Part shown: one piece after another, positions 18,090 to 25,542 of the stretch
Layout: each line of letters starts with the position of its first letter
Numbering within the stretch: position 1 is the stretch's first letter
Assembly (NCBI GenBank): GCA_918797485.1
Contig: CAKKNE010000006.1
Span: 2,480,001 to 2,544,000, forward strand
DNA: 64,000 nt
Origin: Pelagomonas calceolata
Lineage: Eukaryota; Sar; Pelagophyceae; Pelagomonadales; Pelagomonadaceae
Direction of reading: 5' to 3'
Translations under genes and position numbers: made by a program
The notes under the pieces: model-generated
The model's input: the letters and a program-made list of their open reading frames with translations, nothing else
What the model was told of the DNA's origin: nothing
The model's database searches: none

Positions 18090-18229
18090 TATTGGTGGTT
18101 TTGCGTGGCACCAACGAATGCAAAGTGCTGTCGCCTTCGCAAACAGTGCAGTGATGCACCACACAATCGCGAGGACCACTTGTGCTGTCGTTTGGCTGCT
18201 GCAAAGCTTTTTTTGGGCTTGAGCACCGA

Positions 18230-18251
18230 GCTAGCGGAGTAAGACACTAGC
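18230..18251 (-). promoter_or_regulatory. Intergenic GCTAG motif, copy 4
   Basis: Plus strand GCTAGCGGAGTAAGACACTAGC followed by AAGC; this is the reverse complement of the consensus with the shortest spacer. It lies between divergent starts at 18089 (141 bp) and 18420 (169 bp). A T-tract (GCTTTTTTTGGGC) lies 12 bp to the left. Confidence 0.8.
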
Positions 18252-18419
18252 AAGCAAAATCCTCCCCGACTGCAGCAGCTCGCACGACTGCCTGCAGCGC
18301 TGACAAGCTGCCGCACGTGCAATCCGGCTGTCGTGGGCAGCCTCCCAAAAGCGCTGTCCTGGGCAGCAGGGATCAGGCTCAGGCTCAGGCTAATTACGTC
18401 GGATCGCCTGTAGGAGAGG

Positions 18420-19775
18420 ATGTCCTGGTTCCTTGAGGATGACCAGGTGAAGGCCCAAGGCGAGGGCGCGATCCTGGTCCTCGTCCCGCCCGGTGCGGCG
18501 CCGGGAGCGTGGATACGCACGGACACTGATGCGTCGACCGGCCCAATCGACGTCCAGATCCCGCGGGGCGTATGGCCCTATGGGTATTTCGAAGTCCAGG
18601 ACCCGAAGAACCCGTACCCGGTTACGGTCCGATTCGAGGTCCCTGCGACCGTCGCCGCGGGCGATCTGGTGCAGGTGCCGCGGCCCGGCGGGGGGCTGGT
18701 GCCTGTCCGCGTGCCGGCGGGCGCGGAGCCCGGAGACTCGGCCGAGGTCTCGCTGGGGGCGAACTATACGAACTCTGGGTCCGTGGACCAAGTCTCGCCT
18801 GAGCACGTCTCGCTGACCGAGCGGACAAAACAGCCCACCTGTTGCCAGTGTTGCGGCGATAGCGACATGACCGATTTCAACCAGCACAAGAGCGGGTGCT
18901 TCGTCAACGATTGCTGGGGGTTTCCCTGCTTCTGCTTGAAGACGAATCGGCAGCGCGCGGCCCTCGTCCTCGAGAAGTTCAGGGCGGTGCCGGTGGACAT
19001 AGCTTCGCCGGGCGACGCCGTCGCGGTGGCCGGGCGCGTCGTCGCGACGGATGGCGTGCTGCATGCGCCGTGTTCTGGGCGCAGCTGCGTCTATTTCGAG
19101 GTGGGCACCGGGAGCGAAGGAGAAGGCTACTACGTCGTCACGCAAGGAGTCGATTTTTCCCTTGAGGCGGGCGACCGTGGTTTCCTTGAGGCGGGCGACC
19201 GTGGTCACGGACCTGTCCGCTCGTGCCGAGTCAGCCAGAATGCCAGCGACGGGCTGCGCGCCACCTTCAAACACGACTCTAGGTATTTCGCGGGCACATG
19301 GCAACGGGGCGCGGACGGGACTGTGGCCCAAGGCACCCTGCCGCCGGCGCTCGTCGACGTCTTCAAGGAACGGTGGCCCGGCGTATCCTGGGAAAACAAA
19401 ACCTTTTTCGAGAAGGCCTTCGTCGTCGGGGAGCCGCTCACGTGCCTCGGCCGCCTCGAGCGGCAGTATTTTGAATACGGCGGTAATAATCCGCAAGTGA
19501 AGCTCTTCCTCACGCCGGCCGCGCGGGGCGCCGCCGACAAAACGGGCTGGAGCTGCACCGAGAGGCGGTCGTGGAACGCGCTGCTCGCCCCGGGTCGCGC
19601 CCGAGTCCTCGCCTCGGACGACCCCAAGCATCTACCAGAAAAGCTACGCAAGCTCGAGGCGCCGCTGCCCGAGGCCATCGGCGAGCGGGGCAACCCGCCC
19701 GGAGGCAGCGCTGGCGGCGACGTGAACACGACCGACTGTTGTGTTGTGTGCCTCGGTGCCATCTGCGGTGGCTGA
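18420..19775 (+). CDS. GIDE-domain protein with an N-terminal glycine-proline beta domain
   Basis: 451 residues. The first 125 residues hold a 'P.G..PG....V..P.G' module (RVPAGAEPGDSAEVSLG) also found in the protein at 52990-53571. A Cys-rich patch (CCQCCGDSDMT, CFVNDCWGFPCFC) follows, then a GIDE-type domain (VAVAGRVVATDGVLHAPCSG, RSCVYFEV, VGEPLTCLGRLE) as found in MULAN/SP1 membrane E3 ligases. No RING finger follows, so ligase activity is not predicted. The C-terminus is TTDCCVVCLGAICGG. A 24-bp tandem duplication near 19158-19205 repeats the sequence LEAGDRG. Its partners are unknown. Confidence 0.8.
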   Translation: MSWFLEDDQVKAQGEGAILVLVPPGAAPGAWIRTDTDASTGPIDVQIPRGVWPYGYFEVQDPKNPYPVTVRFEVPATVAAGDLVQVPRPGGGLVPVRVPAGAEPGDSAEVSLGANYTNSGSVDQVSPEHVSLTERTKQPTCCQCCGDSDMTDFNQHKSGCFVNDCWGFPCFCLKTNRQRAALVLEKFRAVPVDIASPGDAVAVAGRVVATDGVLHAPCSGRSCVYFEVGTGSEGEGYYVVTQGVDFSLEAGDRGFLEAGDRGHGPVRSCRVSQNASDGLRATFKHDSRYFAGTWQRGADGTVAQGTLPPALVDVFKERWPGVSWENKTFFEKAFVVGEPLTCLGRLERQYFEYGGNNPQVKLFLTPAARGAADKTGWSCTERRSWNALLAPGRARVLASDDPKHLPEKLRKLEAPLPEAIGERGNPPGGSAGGDVNTTDCCVVCLGAICGG

Positions 19776-19862
19776 TGCCACCCTCCCCTCTTCTTCGACA
19801 CACCTATCCTTTCACTCCTAGTTTTCTCATCCCTACTTAAGATTAATACCAAGACCGCGCGA

Positions 19863-20156
19863 TCAGCACGAGGTGCTAATGCGCCCCACGTTCTTGCGTG
19901 TAAATGCCTCCATGCAAGCATCGGCATCGATCTCTCCTCGGGCGAGAGCGAGTACAGCCCGCGCGCGCCGCAGGTCGTCTTGGAAATTGAGGTGCTTGGG
20001 ATGCGTGGGGCCCATAACGCGTCGCGAGATGCGCACGCAATCTTCGCACGTCGCCACGGCATCGACGAGGTTCTTCTCGTCGGAGGCGGCGCGTTCATCC
20101 ATGTAAATAGCTTGCGCCCAGGATCCGCGCAGGTTGAGCGTGATGTCGATTGGTGG
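19863..20156 (-). pseudogene. 3' fragment of a kinesin-light-chain-type TPR gene
   Basis: An open frame entering at about 20156 and ending at 19863 encodes the TPR signature of the KLC-like families common in such algae: ITLNLRGSWAQAIYMDERA, LVDAVATCEDCVRISRRVMG, THPKHLNFQDDLRRARAVLA. Third positions are strongly G/C. The upstream half of the gene is absent: at about 20.15 kb the similarity stops and the opposite strand becomes the one with coding bias. I find no acceptor site that would mark an ordinary exon border. It is best read as a 3' gene remnant, or a short gene starting at ATG 20102. It pairs with the fragments at 20153 and 22372-23118 in a possible inversion. Confidence 0.55.
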
Positions 20157-20338
20157 CGCGGGGCGTCGGGCGGTTCGCGGCGTGCAAGGGCTCGGCCGCG
20201 GAGTTCGTCGCGCCGATCACGATGCGGCACCGGCTGCCCTTCGCGCACTACGCGGCGCCGTATGCCGCGGTGCTGGCTTGTAAATCCGCAGATGACTGCT
20301 CGGAGTTTTGCGAGGAAGCGGGCTTGTGCACGGCGTAA
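20153..20338 (+). pseudogene. 3' coding fragment of an unknown Cys-containing protein
   Basis: The frame starting near GTG 20153 and stopping at 20338 has almost only G or C in third positions (FVAPITMRHRLPFAHYAAPY, then CKSADDCSEFCEEAGLC before the stop). There is no convincing ATG at its 5' end, only an internal ATG at about 20222. It abuts the TPR fragment head to head at about 20.15 kb, so both appear to lack their 5' halves. Similarity to known families is not recognised. It could also be a very short gene. Confidence 0.4.
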
Positions 20339-20360
20339 GGAGACACATTTAGTTACACGA

Positions 20361-21965
20361 CTACGTCGACCGCCAGCGAGGCCGCTTCGCCGCACCAGGC
20401 TTCGGCGCGAAGAAGCTCTGGACGTCTGCCGCATTAGCTGGTCGCAGAGCCTCCGGCGCGGTCTTCCGCCGCGTCGTTTTTTTCTTGGCCGCGGGCTTCG
20501 CGTCACTACTCGACGACGACCGCGGCCTAGCGCCGCTCGCTCGCGACGACGACCGGGCCCGCGGCTTTGGCGCGGGCGCGTCCGTCGAAGGAGGCGGCGG
20601 CGACCGCGCCGCGCCGCGCCGCGTCGCGCGCCAGAGCATGAGCTGCCTTTCAACTTCCGCTCTCACGTCCGGCGGCAGCTCGTTGAGCGTTTCCAAATCG
20701 ACCTCCGCGCCGTCGATGCCGGCGTCGACTGGGGCCGGTGCGGGCGGCTCGGGCGCGGGCGGCGGCGCGGCCGGGGCGGCTGGCGGCTCGCGAGCCGGGG
20801 GAGGTGCGGCCGGGGCGGCGCGCGCAAAAGCCGCAGCGACGCTATGCCGCGCCGGCGGGAACGCCGCCGCGACGCGCTCGCGCTCGCAGGCCTCAAAATT
20901 TAATGAAGGACCGACCTCCGCGTCGATATCAGCTCCTGGAGGCGGCACCGACACTCGAGACGGACACACGAGCTCTGATAGGGCGACGCAGCGCGGCACG
21001 ACGCCAGCACCGGGCAGGCCCTTCCAGACCTTAGCATGATAAAAAGCGCGCTCCGCGGCCCTCGCGCCTTCGACGTTCGTCAGTCGTTTGACGGCCTTCT
21101 CGATCCTTTCATTATCGGGCAAGCGCCTAGCCGCACAGACGTGCTCCGCCGCGCCCACTAAACCCAAACCCGCCTCCGACGCATAATAATCACAGCCCGC
21201 CAGGACGCACGCCTGCACGAAGCACCTTGCAGCAACCCGCGCGTCGACCCGCAACGCCTTCGCGAGGGCCTTGGCGAACTTGGAACGCCTCAGATCAGTT
21301 ATCAATTTCGTCAGGTCGCCTGGTATTAATAAATCACCAGTCCCGTCTCTATCGAGCTTCGTGACGAGGAGACACCTACTAAGACGCAGGCCACATAATA
21401 AACAAGCCAAGTCCGAATCCTCAGTTATGATACCATCAGCCAAACCAAGGACACAGAGCGCCGCGAGCTGCGCGTCGGCCTCGTAGGGCGCGACGAGGCA
21501 CCTCACACTGACTTTCTCGAGCTCGCGCTTGGTGACTTCGACCATGACTGGCGTAATTCTAACAGTCTTGCCGTAGGCCTTGCGCATCTCTCCAATAGCA
21601 TCGTCGCGGTCTTCGCCGGCGGCGTGCCTCCGTTCGCATTCTAGCTTCCACTGACGCGCGTCCGCGAGGGCCTGGTCTCGCACCGCGCGCCGGTCATTAT
21701 TAGTTTGCCTCTTGAGCGGCGTTGGCGCACCGTCGAAGACGACGATCGACGTCACACCCTTGGCCGCGAGCATCTGCACGCGTTGTACCGCAAAATGCGC
21801 GTAGCGCGTCGTCGGCTCGCCCTCGGCGAGGGCCTCGGCGCACGAGAGCGCGCCGCGGTGCAGGAGCGCGTGGCCGTCCAGTGCCAGCGTCCGGCCGCGC
21901 AGTTCGGAGACGTTTATTTTCTTTTGTCCGGCTTTAAGCTGGTGGTGGAGGCCCGAGATGCCCAT
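20361..21965 (-). CDS. EXO1: Exonuclease 1-type XPG/RAD2-family nuclease
   Basis: 534 residues from ATG 21965. The start MGISGLHHQLKAG and the XPG-N motifs (LALDGHALLHRGA, SIVVFDGAPTPLKRQTN) match EXO1 more closely than FEN1, and the XPG-I motifs follow (CLVAPYEADAQLAALCVLG, IITEDSDLACL, then ACVLAGCDYYAS). The metal-binding acidic residues of the family (VFDG, YEADAQ, TEDSD, GCDY) are all present. A Pro/Ala-rich linker leads to a basic tail ending VQSFFAPKPGAAKRPRW, resembling a PCNA-binding SFF box. EXO1 resects 5' ends in mismatch and double-strand-break repair. The gene lies inside the segment flanked by half genes. Confidence 0.92.
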   Translation of the reverse strand: MGISGLHHQLKAGQKKINVSELRGRTLALDGHALLHRGALSCAEALAEGEPTTRYAHFAVQRVQMLAAKGVTSIVVFDGAPTPLKRQTNNDRRAVRDQALADARQWKLECERRHAAGEDRDDAIGEMRKAYGKTVRITPVMVEVTKRELEKVSVRCLVAPYEADAQLAALCVLGLADGIITEDSDLACLLCGLRLSRCLLVTKLDRDGTGDLLIPGDLTKLITDLRRSKFAKALAKALRVDARVAARCFVQACVLAGCDYYASEAGLGLVGAAEHVCAARRLPDNERIEKAVKRLTNVEGARAAERAFYHAKVWKGLPGAGVVPRCVALSELVCPSRVSVPPPGADIDAEVGPSLNFEACERERVAAAFPPARHSVAAAFARAAPAAPPPAREPPAAPAAPPPAPEPPAPAPVDAGIDGAEVDLETLNELPPDVRAEVERQLMLWRATRRGAARSPPPPSTDAPAPKPRARSSSRASGARPRSSSSSDAKPAAKKKTTRRKTAPEALRPANAADVQSFFAPKPGAAKRPRWRST

Positions 21966-22115
21966 GGCTGTAATCGGTGCTTAGCGCAGCTTTTTTCACC
22001 GCTTTTGGATCAGTGCCAGCGTCGCGGCTATGTCACGGCTGCTCTGCAGCGTTGGCACACTGCACGGCGACGCGTGGCAGGGCGTAAATTCAATTTGCAA
22101 GCACTGCCCGGCTTC

Positions 22116-22138
22116 CTAGTGTCTTACATACCGCTAGC
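22116..22138 (+). promoter_or_regulatory. Intergenic GCTAG motif, copy 5
   Basis: Reads CTAGTGTCTTAC, ATA, CCGCTAGC, followed by CGACTATTTTGGCCAC. It is 151 bp from the EXO1 ATG and 234 bp from the ATG of the membrane half gene at 22372, between divergent starts. Confidence 0.8.
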
Positions 22139-22371
22139 CGACTATTTTGGCCACACGTTTTCATAGCACATCGTCGTGGTCAGGCGATAAGAGGGGCATT
22201 ACACGACGGCGACCAGTCACTACCAACCACCCACGCTTGATTTCTTGGGCGCTGGGCCGAAACGGGCCGCCGAGCCAACATCGTGTTTTTTCCAGCTTTG
22301 TTGAGGCAACAGAGGAGGCGGCGCGGTACCCACCCTAGATCTGGGATTTTTTGGGTCGAGTTGACGTCGCA

Positions 22372-22590
22372 ATGAAGGCGACGAGGCGTCACCTCTGGCG
22401 CCGCACCGCCGCCCTCGCCGGTGGCATCGTCGTCGGCTTTCTTTGCATTTCTGCGCTCCGCCGGACGCCGGACGAACCGCGCGCGAGACGACTCCAGGAC
22501 TGGGACGGAGAGAAAGTCCGACCGGACGGCACGGGCATCCGCCCTTTAAAATGTTTCCAGGGCTACCAACAGATCCAGGGCGGGGGCCAC
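22372..22590 (+). pseudogene. 5' half of a type II membrane protein gene
   Basis: ATG 22372 (CGCAATGAAGGCG) opens a frame with a basic N-terminus and a signal anchor (TAALAGGIVVGFLCISAL), then RRTPDEPRARRLQDWDGEK and GTGIRPLKCFQGYQQI. Third-position G/C bias holds to roughly 22.56-22.6 kb. Beyond that the opposite strand, encoding an SGNH hydrolase, is the one with coding bias. The gene therefore has a promoter (copy 5) and a 5' end but no 3' half here. A Golgi glycosyltransferase stem is one possibility, since these have the same start, but no catalytic domain is visible. Confidence 0.5.
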
Positions 22591-23118
22591 TGGACGCAAC
22601 GCCTCGTCGTACTCGTCAGTTCTACAATAGCACTTGTTCTGGCGGATCGTTCTCCCACCGACCCCGTAGTTGTCGACCGTCCAGACCGCCTCAGACTCCT
22701 GCGTGACGCACTGGACGCCGCCGCACAGGAGTCTGTTGAGCTGGGACGGGTAGTTGTTGCCGGGCGTCGACTTCGAGCCCTCCGTGATCGAGTCGCCCAT
22801 GCACGCTACTTTGAGGCGCTGCGGGGCCTTGTAGCTCAGGATGACGCGTTGTTTGGGGAGCTCCAGCGGTCCGAGCGTCGACGTCGTCGACGATACTGTA
22901 CTGATGGTGGGCGGGTACGTTACTGTATAATCAGGGCACCATTCCAGGCCGGGCACGGCGCTACACGTGTCCGCTTCTATCTCATGATACAGGTCCTGTT
23001 GTCGACAGGCGCAGGGGTCCGCATACGTCGTGTACTCGTCGAAGATGCAGCAGGCGCCGTCGGTCGGTTGCGCCGCGGCGGCGGCCGCGAGGAGCGCCGC
23101 GAGCCCCAGGGCGCGCAT
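22546..23118 (-). pseudogene. 5' part of a secreted SGNH/GDSL hydrolase gene
   Basis: ATG 23118 starts a signal peptide (MRALGLAALLAAAAAAQPTD), a Cys-rich segment (CCIFDEYTTYADPCACRQQ), then SGNH block I (VACMGDSITEGSKS, catalytic Ser in GDSIT) and block II (NYGVGGRTI). The frame ends at 22546 before block III (GTND) and block V (DxxH), so the oxyanion Asn and catalytic Asp/His are missing and the product of 190 residues is too short to be active. The right end runs into the antisense of the half gene at 22372. A downstream exon elsewhere cannot be excluded, but the sequence to the left belongs to other genes. Confidence 0.6.
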
Positions 23119-23255
23119 GATGGCGGCGCCAAATATTTTTGAGTTGTCTTGATGACTGTGGACGTCTGGCGCGGCGCGTTCACGTACGCCGCGCGGACAA
23201 AATTGTCCAGCCTTCCTGGCAGTTTTCGCAAATCGACAGGGCGCGCTTCGTTCTC

Positions 23256-24258
23256 TTAGCGGTTCGCGTCAATGTCGATGATATAGGTCGCGATAGACGA
23301 ATGCGAAAGTTGAGCTCGCTTAGCCGCCCTCTCGCGGAGGTCCGCACGCTGCCAAAGCGAAACAAATGTCGCGACGGCCGAGACGGCCGCATGCTCCAAC
23401 TCCGCGCGAAGCCCACGGGAGGCATCCGAGGACTCAGTAGAGCGCTCTCGTGGAATATCAGCGACAGCCGCCTGCGGCGCGCTACACCGCGGGACCGCGC
23501 TCATACTAACTATCCTGGTATCACTCCCCACTTACACGACACCGCGGCGGCGACGGCGTAAAGACGCGCCGCGCAGTAGGCGGCCCCGGCGACTCCGGCT
23601 GCTCGATCTCGAGCTCCTCGCACGCGTCGGTCGGATCCGCGGAGACCGCGTCGGGCGGCGCGCAGGAGCAGGCCATGAGGAGCTCCGCGACGGCGTCGAC
23701 GCGGGTAGGCTCGGCATGCCGCCTTCGCCCGGTCAACGCGTCGAGGCCCGCCTTTGCCCTCCGCAGGCGTTCATGGGCCGCTAACGCCGCGAGCTTTTCC
23801 GAGGGCGTCGCCTCGGACGAGTCGGGCACCGGCGCGGCGGGCGGCGGCGACGGTCGCGGCACGTCAACGCGGGGCGCGGGCGGCGGCGACGGCGGAGGTA
23901 CTGAGCAGCAGTTGGTCAGGGGCGTCGACGTCACCGCGGGCTCCTCGCTCCTTCGCCGCGCCTTTTGAGCCGCGGCGGCGTCGCGCTTCTCCTGGCGCCG
24001 CCGCCGCCGCGCTGCCGGCGTCACCGCGGAGAAGAGCTTCGCCTTCGCGCCTCCGATGTGCGCGAGCACCGCGCGCGATGCGCGTCGCACGGGCGGCGTC
24101 GACTGTTTCAGCGGCGTGATCTGCTCCACGTTCACTAGATTTTCTTTTGCGTCGAGGAACTCGCGGTGGCCGAAGCTCACGCGCTTCTTGCTGGAGCTGC
24201 GGCGCCGCCGCCGCGGCTTATTGGCGTCGGAGTCCTCGTAGATGTCAAAGTCGATCAT
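23256..24258 (-). CDS. Disordered basic protein with a PP1-docking RVSF motif; one intron
   Basis: Two exons, 24258-23536 and 23471-23256, give 312 residues. The intron 23472-23535 (64 nt) has a perfect GTAAGT donor and a CGCCGCAG acceptor, and the frames join in phase. The N-terminus MIDFDIYEDSDANK is followed by Arg/Ser-rich sequence and KKRVSFGHREF, a textbook RVxF site for protein phosphatase 1. Basic, Pro-rich sequence follows, then a helical C-terminus (GLRAELEHAAVSAVATFV, LWQRADLRERAAKRAQLS). PP1 regulators such as KNL1 or Repo-Man have this layout, but orthology is not shown. An upstream in-frame ATG at 24531 is possible but has weaker codon bias. Confidence 0.65.
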
Positions 24259-24612
24259 GGTCGCGTCGACGGCGTCAAGCGTGGGCCTCGGTGGGCGTGT
24301 TATGGCTGGTCGCGTACGGCGTCGGGCGACTGGAGGTGCGAATTTTTGGCCGGAATCAGTGGGAGCCGGAGACACCCCAGGTCCACGTACAGCCCCGTCC
24401 GTCGGGGCAGTCCGTCTGTTTGCGGGCGCTGCGCCTGCGTCTCTCGGGCAGTGGTGGCACCGGCGCGCGTACAAGCTCGTACGAGCAGACCGACGTTTTT
24501 TGGGACCAAAAGTGAACGGACGATGTGACATTCGTGCGAAAGCTCTCAACGGCGGAAGGAGCCGGTGATGCAGTGGTGCTGAGACGCCTGGGTGCCCGCA
24601 AAAAAAGCGTGA

Positions 24613-24634
24613 GCTAGCGGCCTAAGACACTAGC
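24613..24634 (-). promoter_or_regulatory. Intergenic GCTAG motif, copy 6
   Basis: Plus strand GCTAGCGGCCTAAGACACTAGC followed by AAAGC. It is 139 bp from the ATG at 24773 and lies upstream of the divergent RVSF gene. CGCCAAAAACG lies 22 bp to the right, similar to the T/A tract beside other copies. Confidence 0.8.
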
Positions 24635-24772
24635 AAAGCAGGCAAGCTTGTGTGTGGCGCGCCAAAAACGCTGCAAACGACGACTGTGCGAACCCAGAAA
24701 CGCGTTCAGAGTACCGCACAGTTGCGTACAACCGGCCAGAAGCATCGCTGGTGACTACGGCTCCCCTAAGCA

Positions 24773-25535
24773 ATGCAGTACACACTGCTGACTTTGCTGC
24801 TCTGCAGCACAAATGGATGGCAGCTTAGTACTCGTCGCACAAATGGCTGGCAGCTTGGGACTCGTCGCGCACGCATCATTCGCTACGCAGAAGACGCAGC
24901 ATCTCTGCAGCAAGCCGCCGACGCGCTGCGCGCTGAAGCGGCATCCCTGGAGGCGACGCTGCCTCGCACAACGACGCCACCACCAGCAGTCGTAACCGAG
25001 CTGCCCGGCAGCACCTGGCGCTTCGCGTGCCGCTTGGACGAGGGGAAATCGTTCGACTTCGTCGCGACGCTCGAGCGGGAAACGAACCCCGACTATCTTG
25101 CCGACGACGCGAATCGGTATCGGGAGGCGGGGCCGCTGACGCTGGTCGAGCCCGGGCCGTCCATTAGAAAAGCTTACGGGTGGTTGGCGGACAGAGCATA
25201 AATCAAATTATCGCGGCGAAATGACTTTGTGCACCCGACTCACTGGTTGATTTGCGCACAGGCTCGCGGAGGACGACGGCCCCCCAAAGGGCGAATTCAC
25301 GAGGATCACCGTGAGCATGAGGGACGGCATGCTGGCTTCGACAGATGGTGATCTGATGTACCTGCAAGCGCGCGTGAAGCGCGGCGCCTCCGTCGCCCTC
25401 GACGAGGGCACGCTCACGGTGAAGCGGCAGCGGCCGGGGACGCGCTTTTTGTTCGTCGAGTACCCCTCGCTCGTGGCCGACCTCAAGATCGTCGGGAGCT
25501 TCTCGGCGACGCCAACATCGAAGAGTCCAGACTAA
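24773..25535 (+). CDS. Probable plastid-targeted protein interrupted by an introner
   Basis: Exons 24773-25182 and 25262-25535 give 227 residues. The presequence MQYTLLTLLLCSTNGWQLST contains a 27-30 bp tandem duplication (NGWQLSTRR, NGWQLGTRR), then a helix and an ordered domain (ELPGSTWRFACRLDEGKSF, YREAGPLTLVEPG, GEFTRITVSMRDGMLA, GTRFLFVEYPSL). Domains starting 'GSTWRF' with beta strands are frequent among algal plastid proteins of unknown function. The intron 25183-25261 (79 nt, GT donor) ends in GCGCACAG and is an introner copy. Splicing restores TGG-CTC-GCG in frame. It is convergent with the channel gene, 7 bp between stops. Confidence 0.7.
25183..25269 (+). mobile_element. Introner element, copy 3 (intron 25183-25261)
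   Basis: The right end is TTGATTTGCGCACAG and the left end CAGAGCATAAATCAA, an inverted repeat that is partly decayed on the left. Internal sequence GTGCACCCGACTCACTG is shared with the copy at 26895. Flanks GTTGGCGG and GCTCGCGG are a diverged 8-bp target duplication. The donor GT lies in the first duplication and the acceptor is the element's terminal CACAG. Confidence 0.75.
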
Positions 25536-25542
25536 TCAAAAA

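Noticed and set aside
18390-19631. 413-codon minus-strand frame opposite the GIDE gene
   Set aside because: No coding bias in third positions; antisense shadow.
19205-20653. 482-codon minus-strand frame across the GIDE gene end and EXO1
   Set aside because: Arg-rich throughout and overlapping three better supported coding stretches in other frames.
22546-23118. Complete short SGNH hydrolase
   Set aside because: Blocks III and V with the catalytic His are absent, so it is listed as a partial gene.
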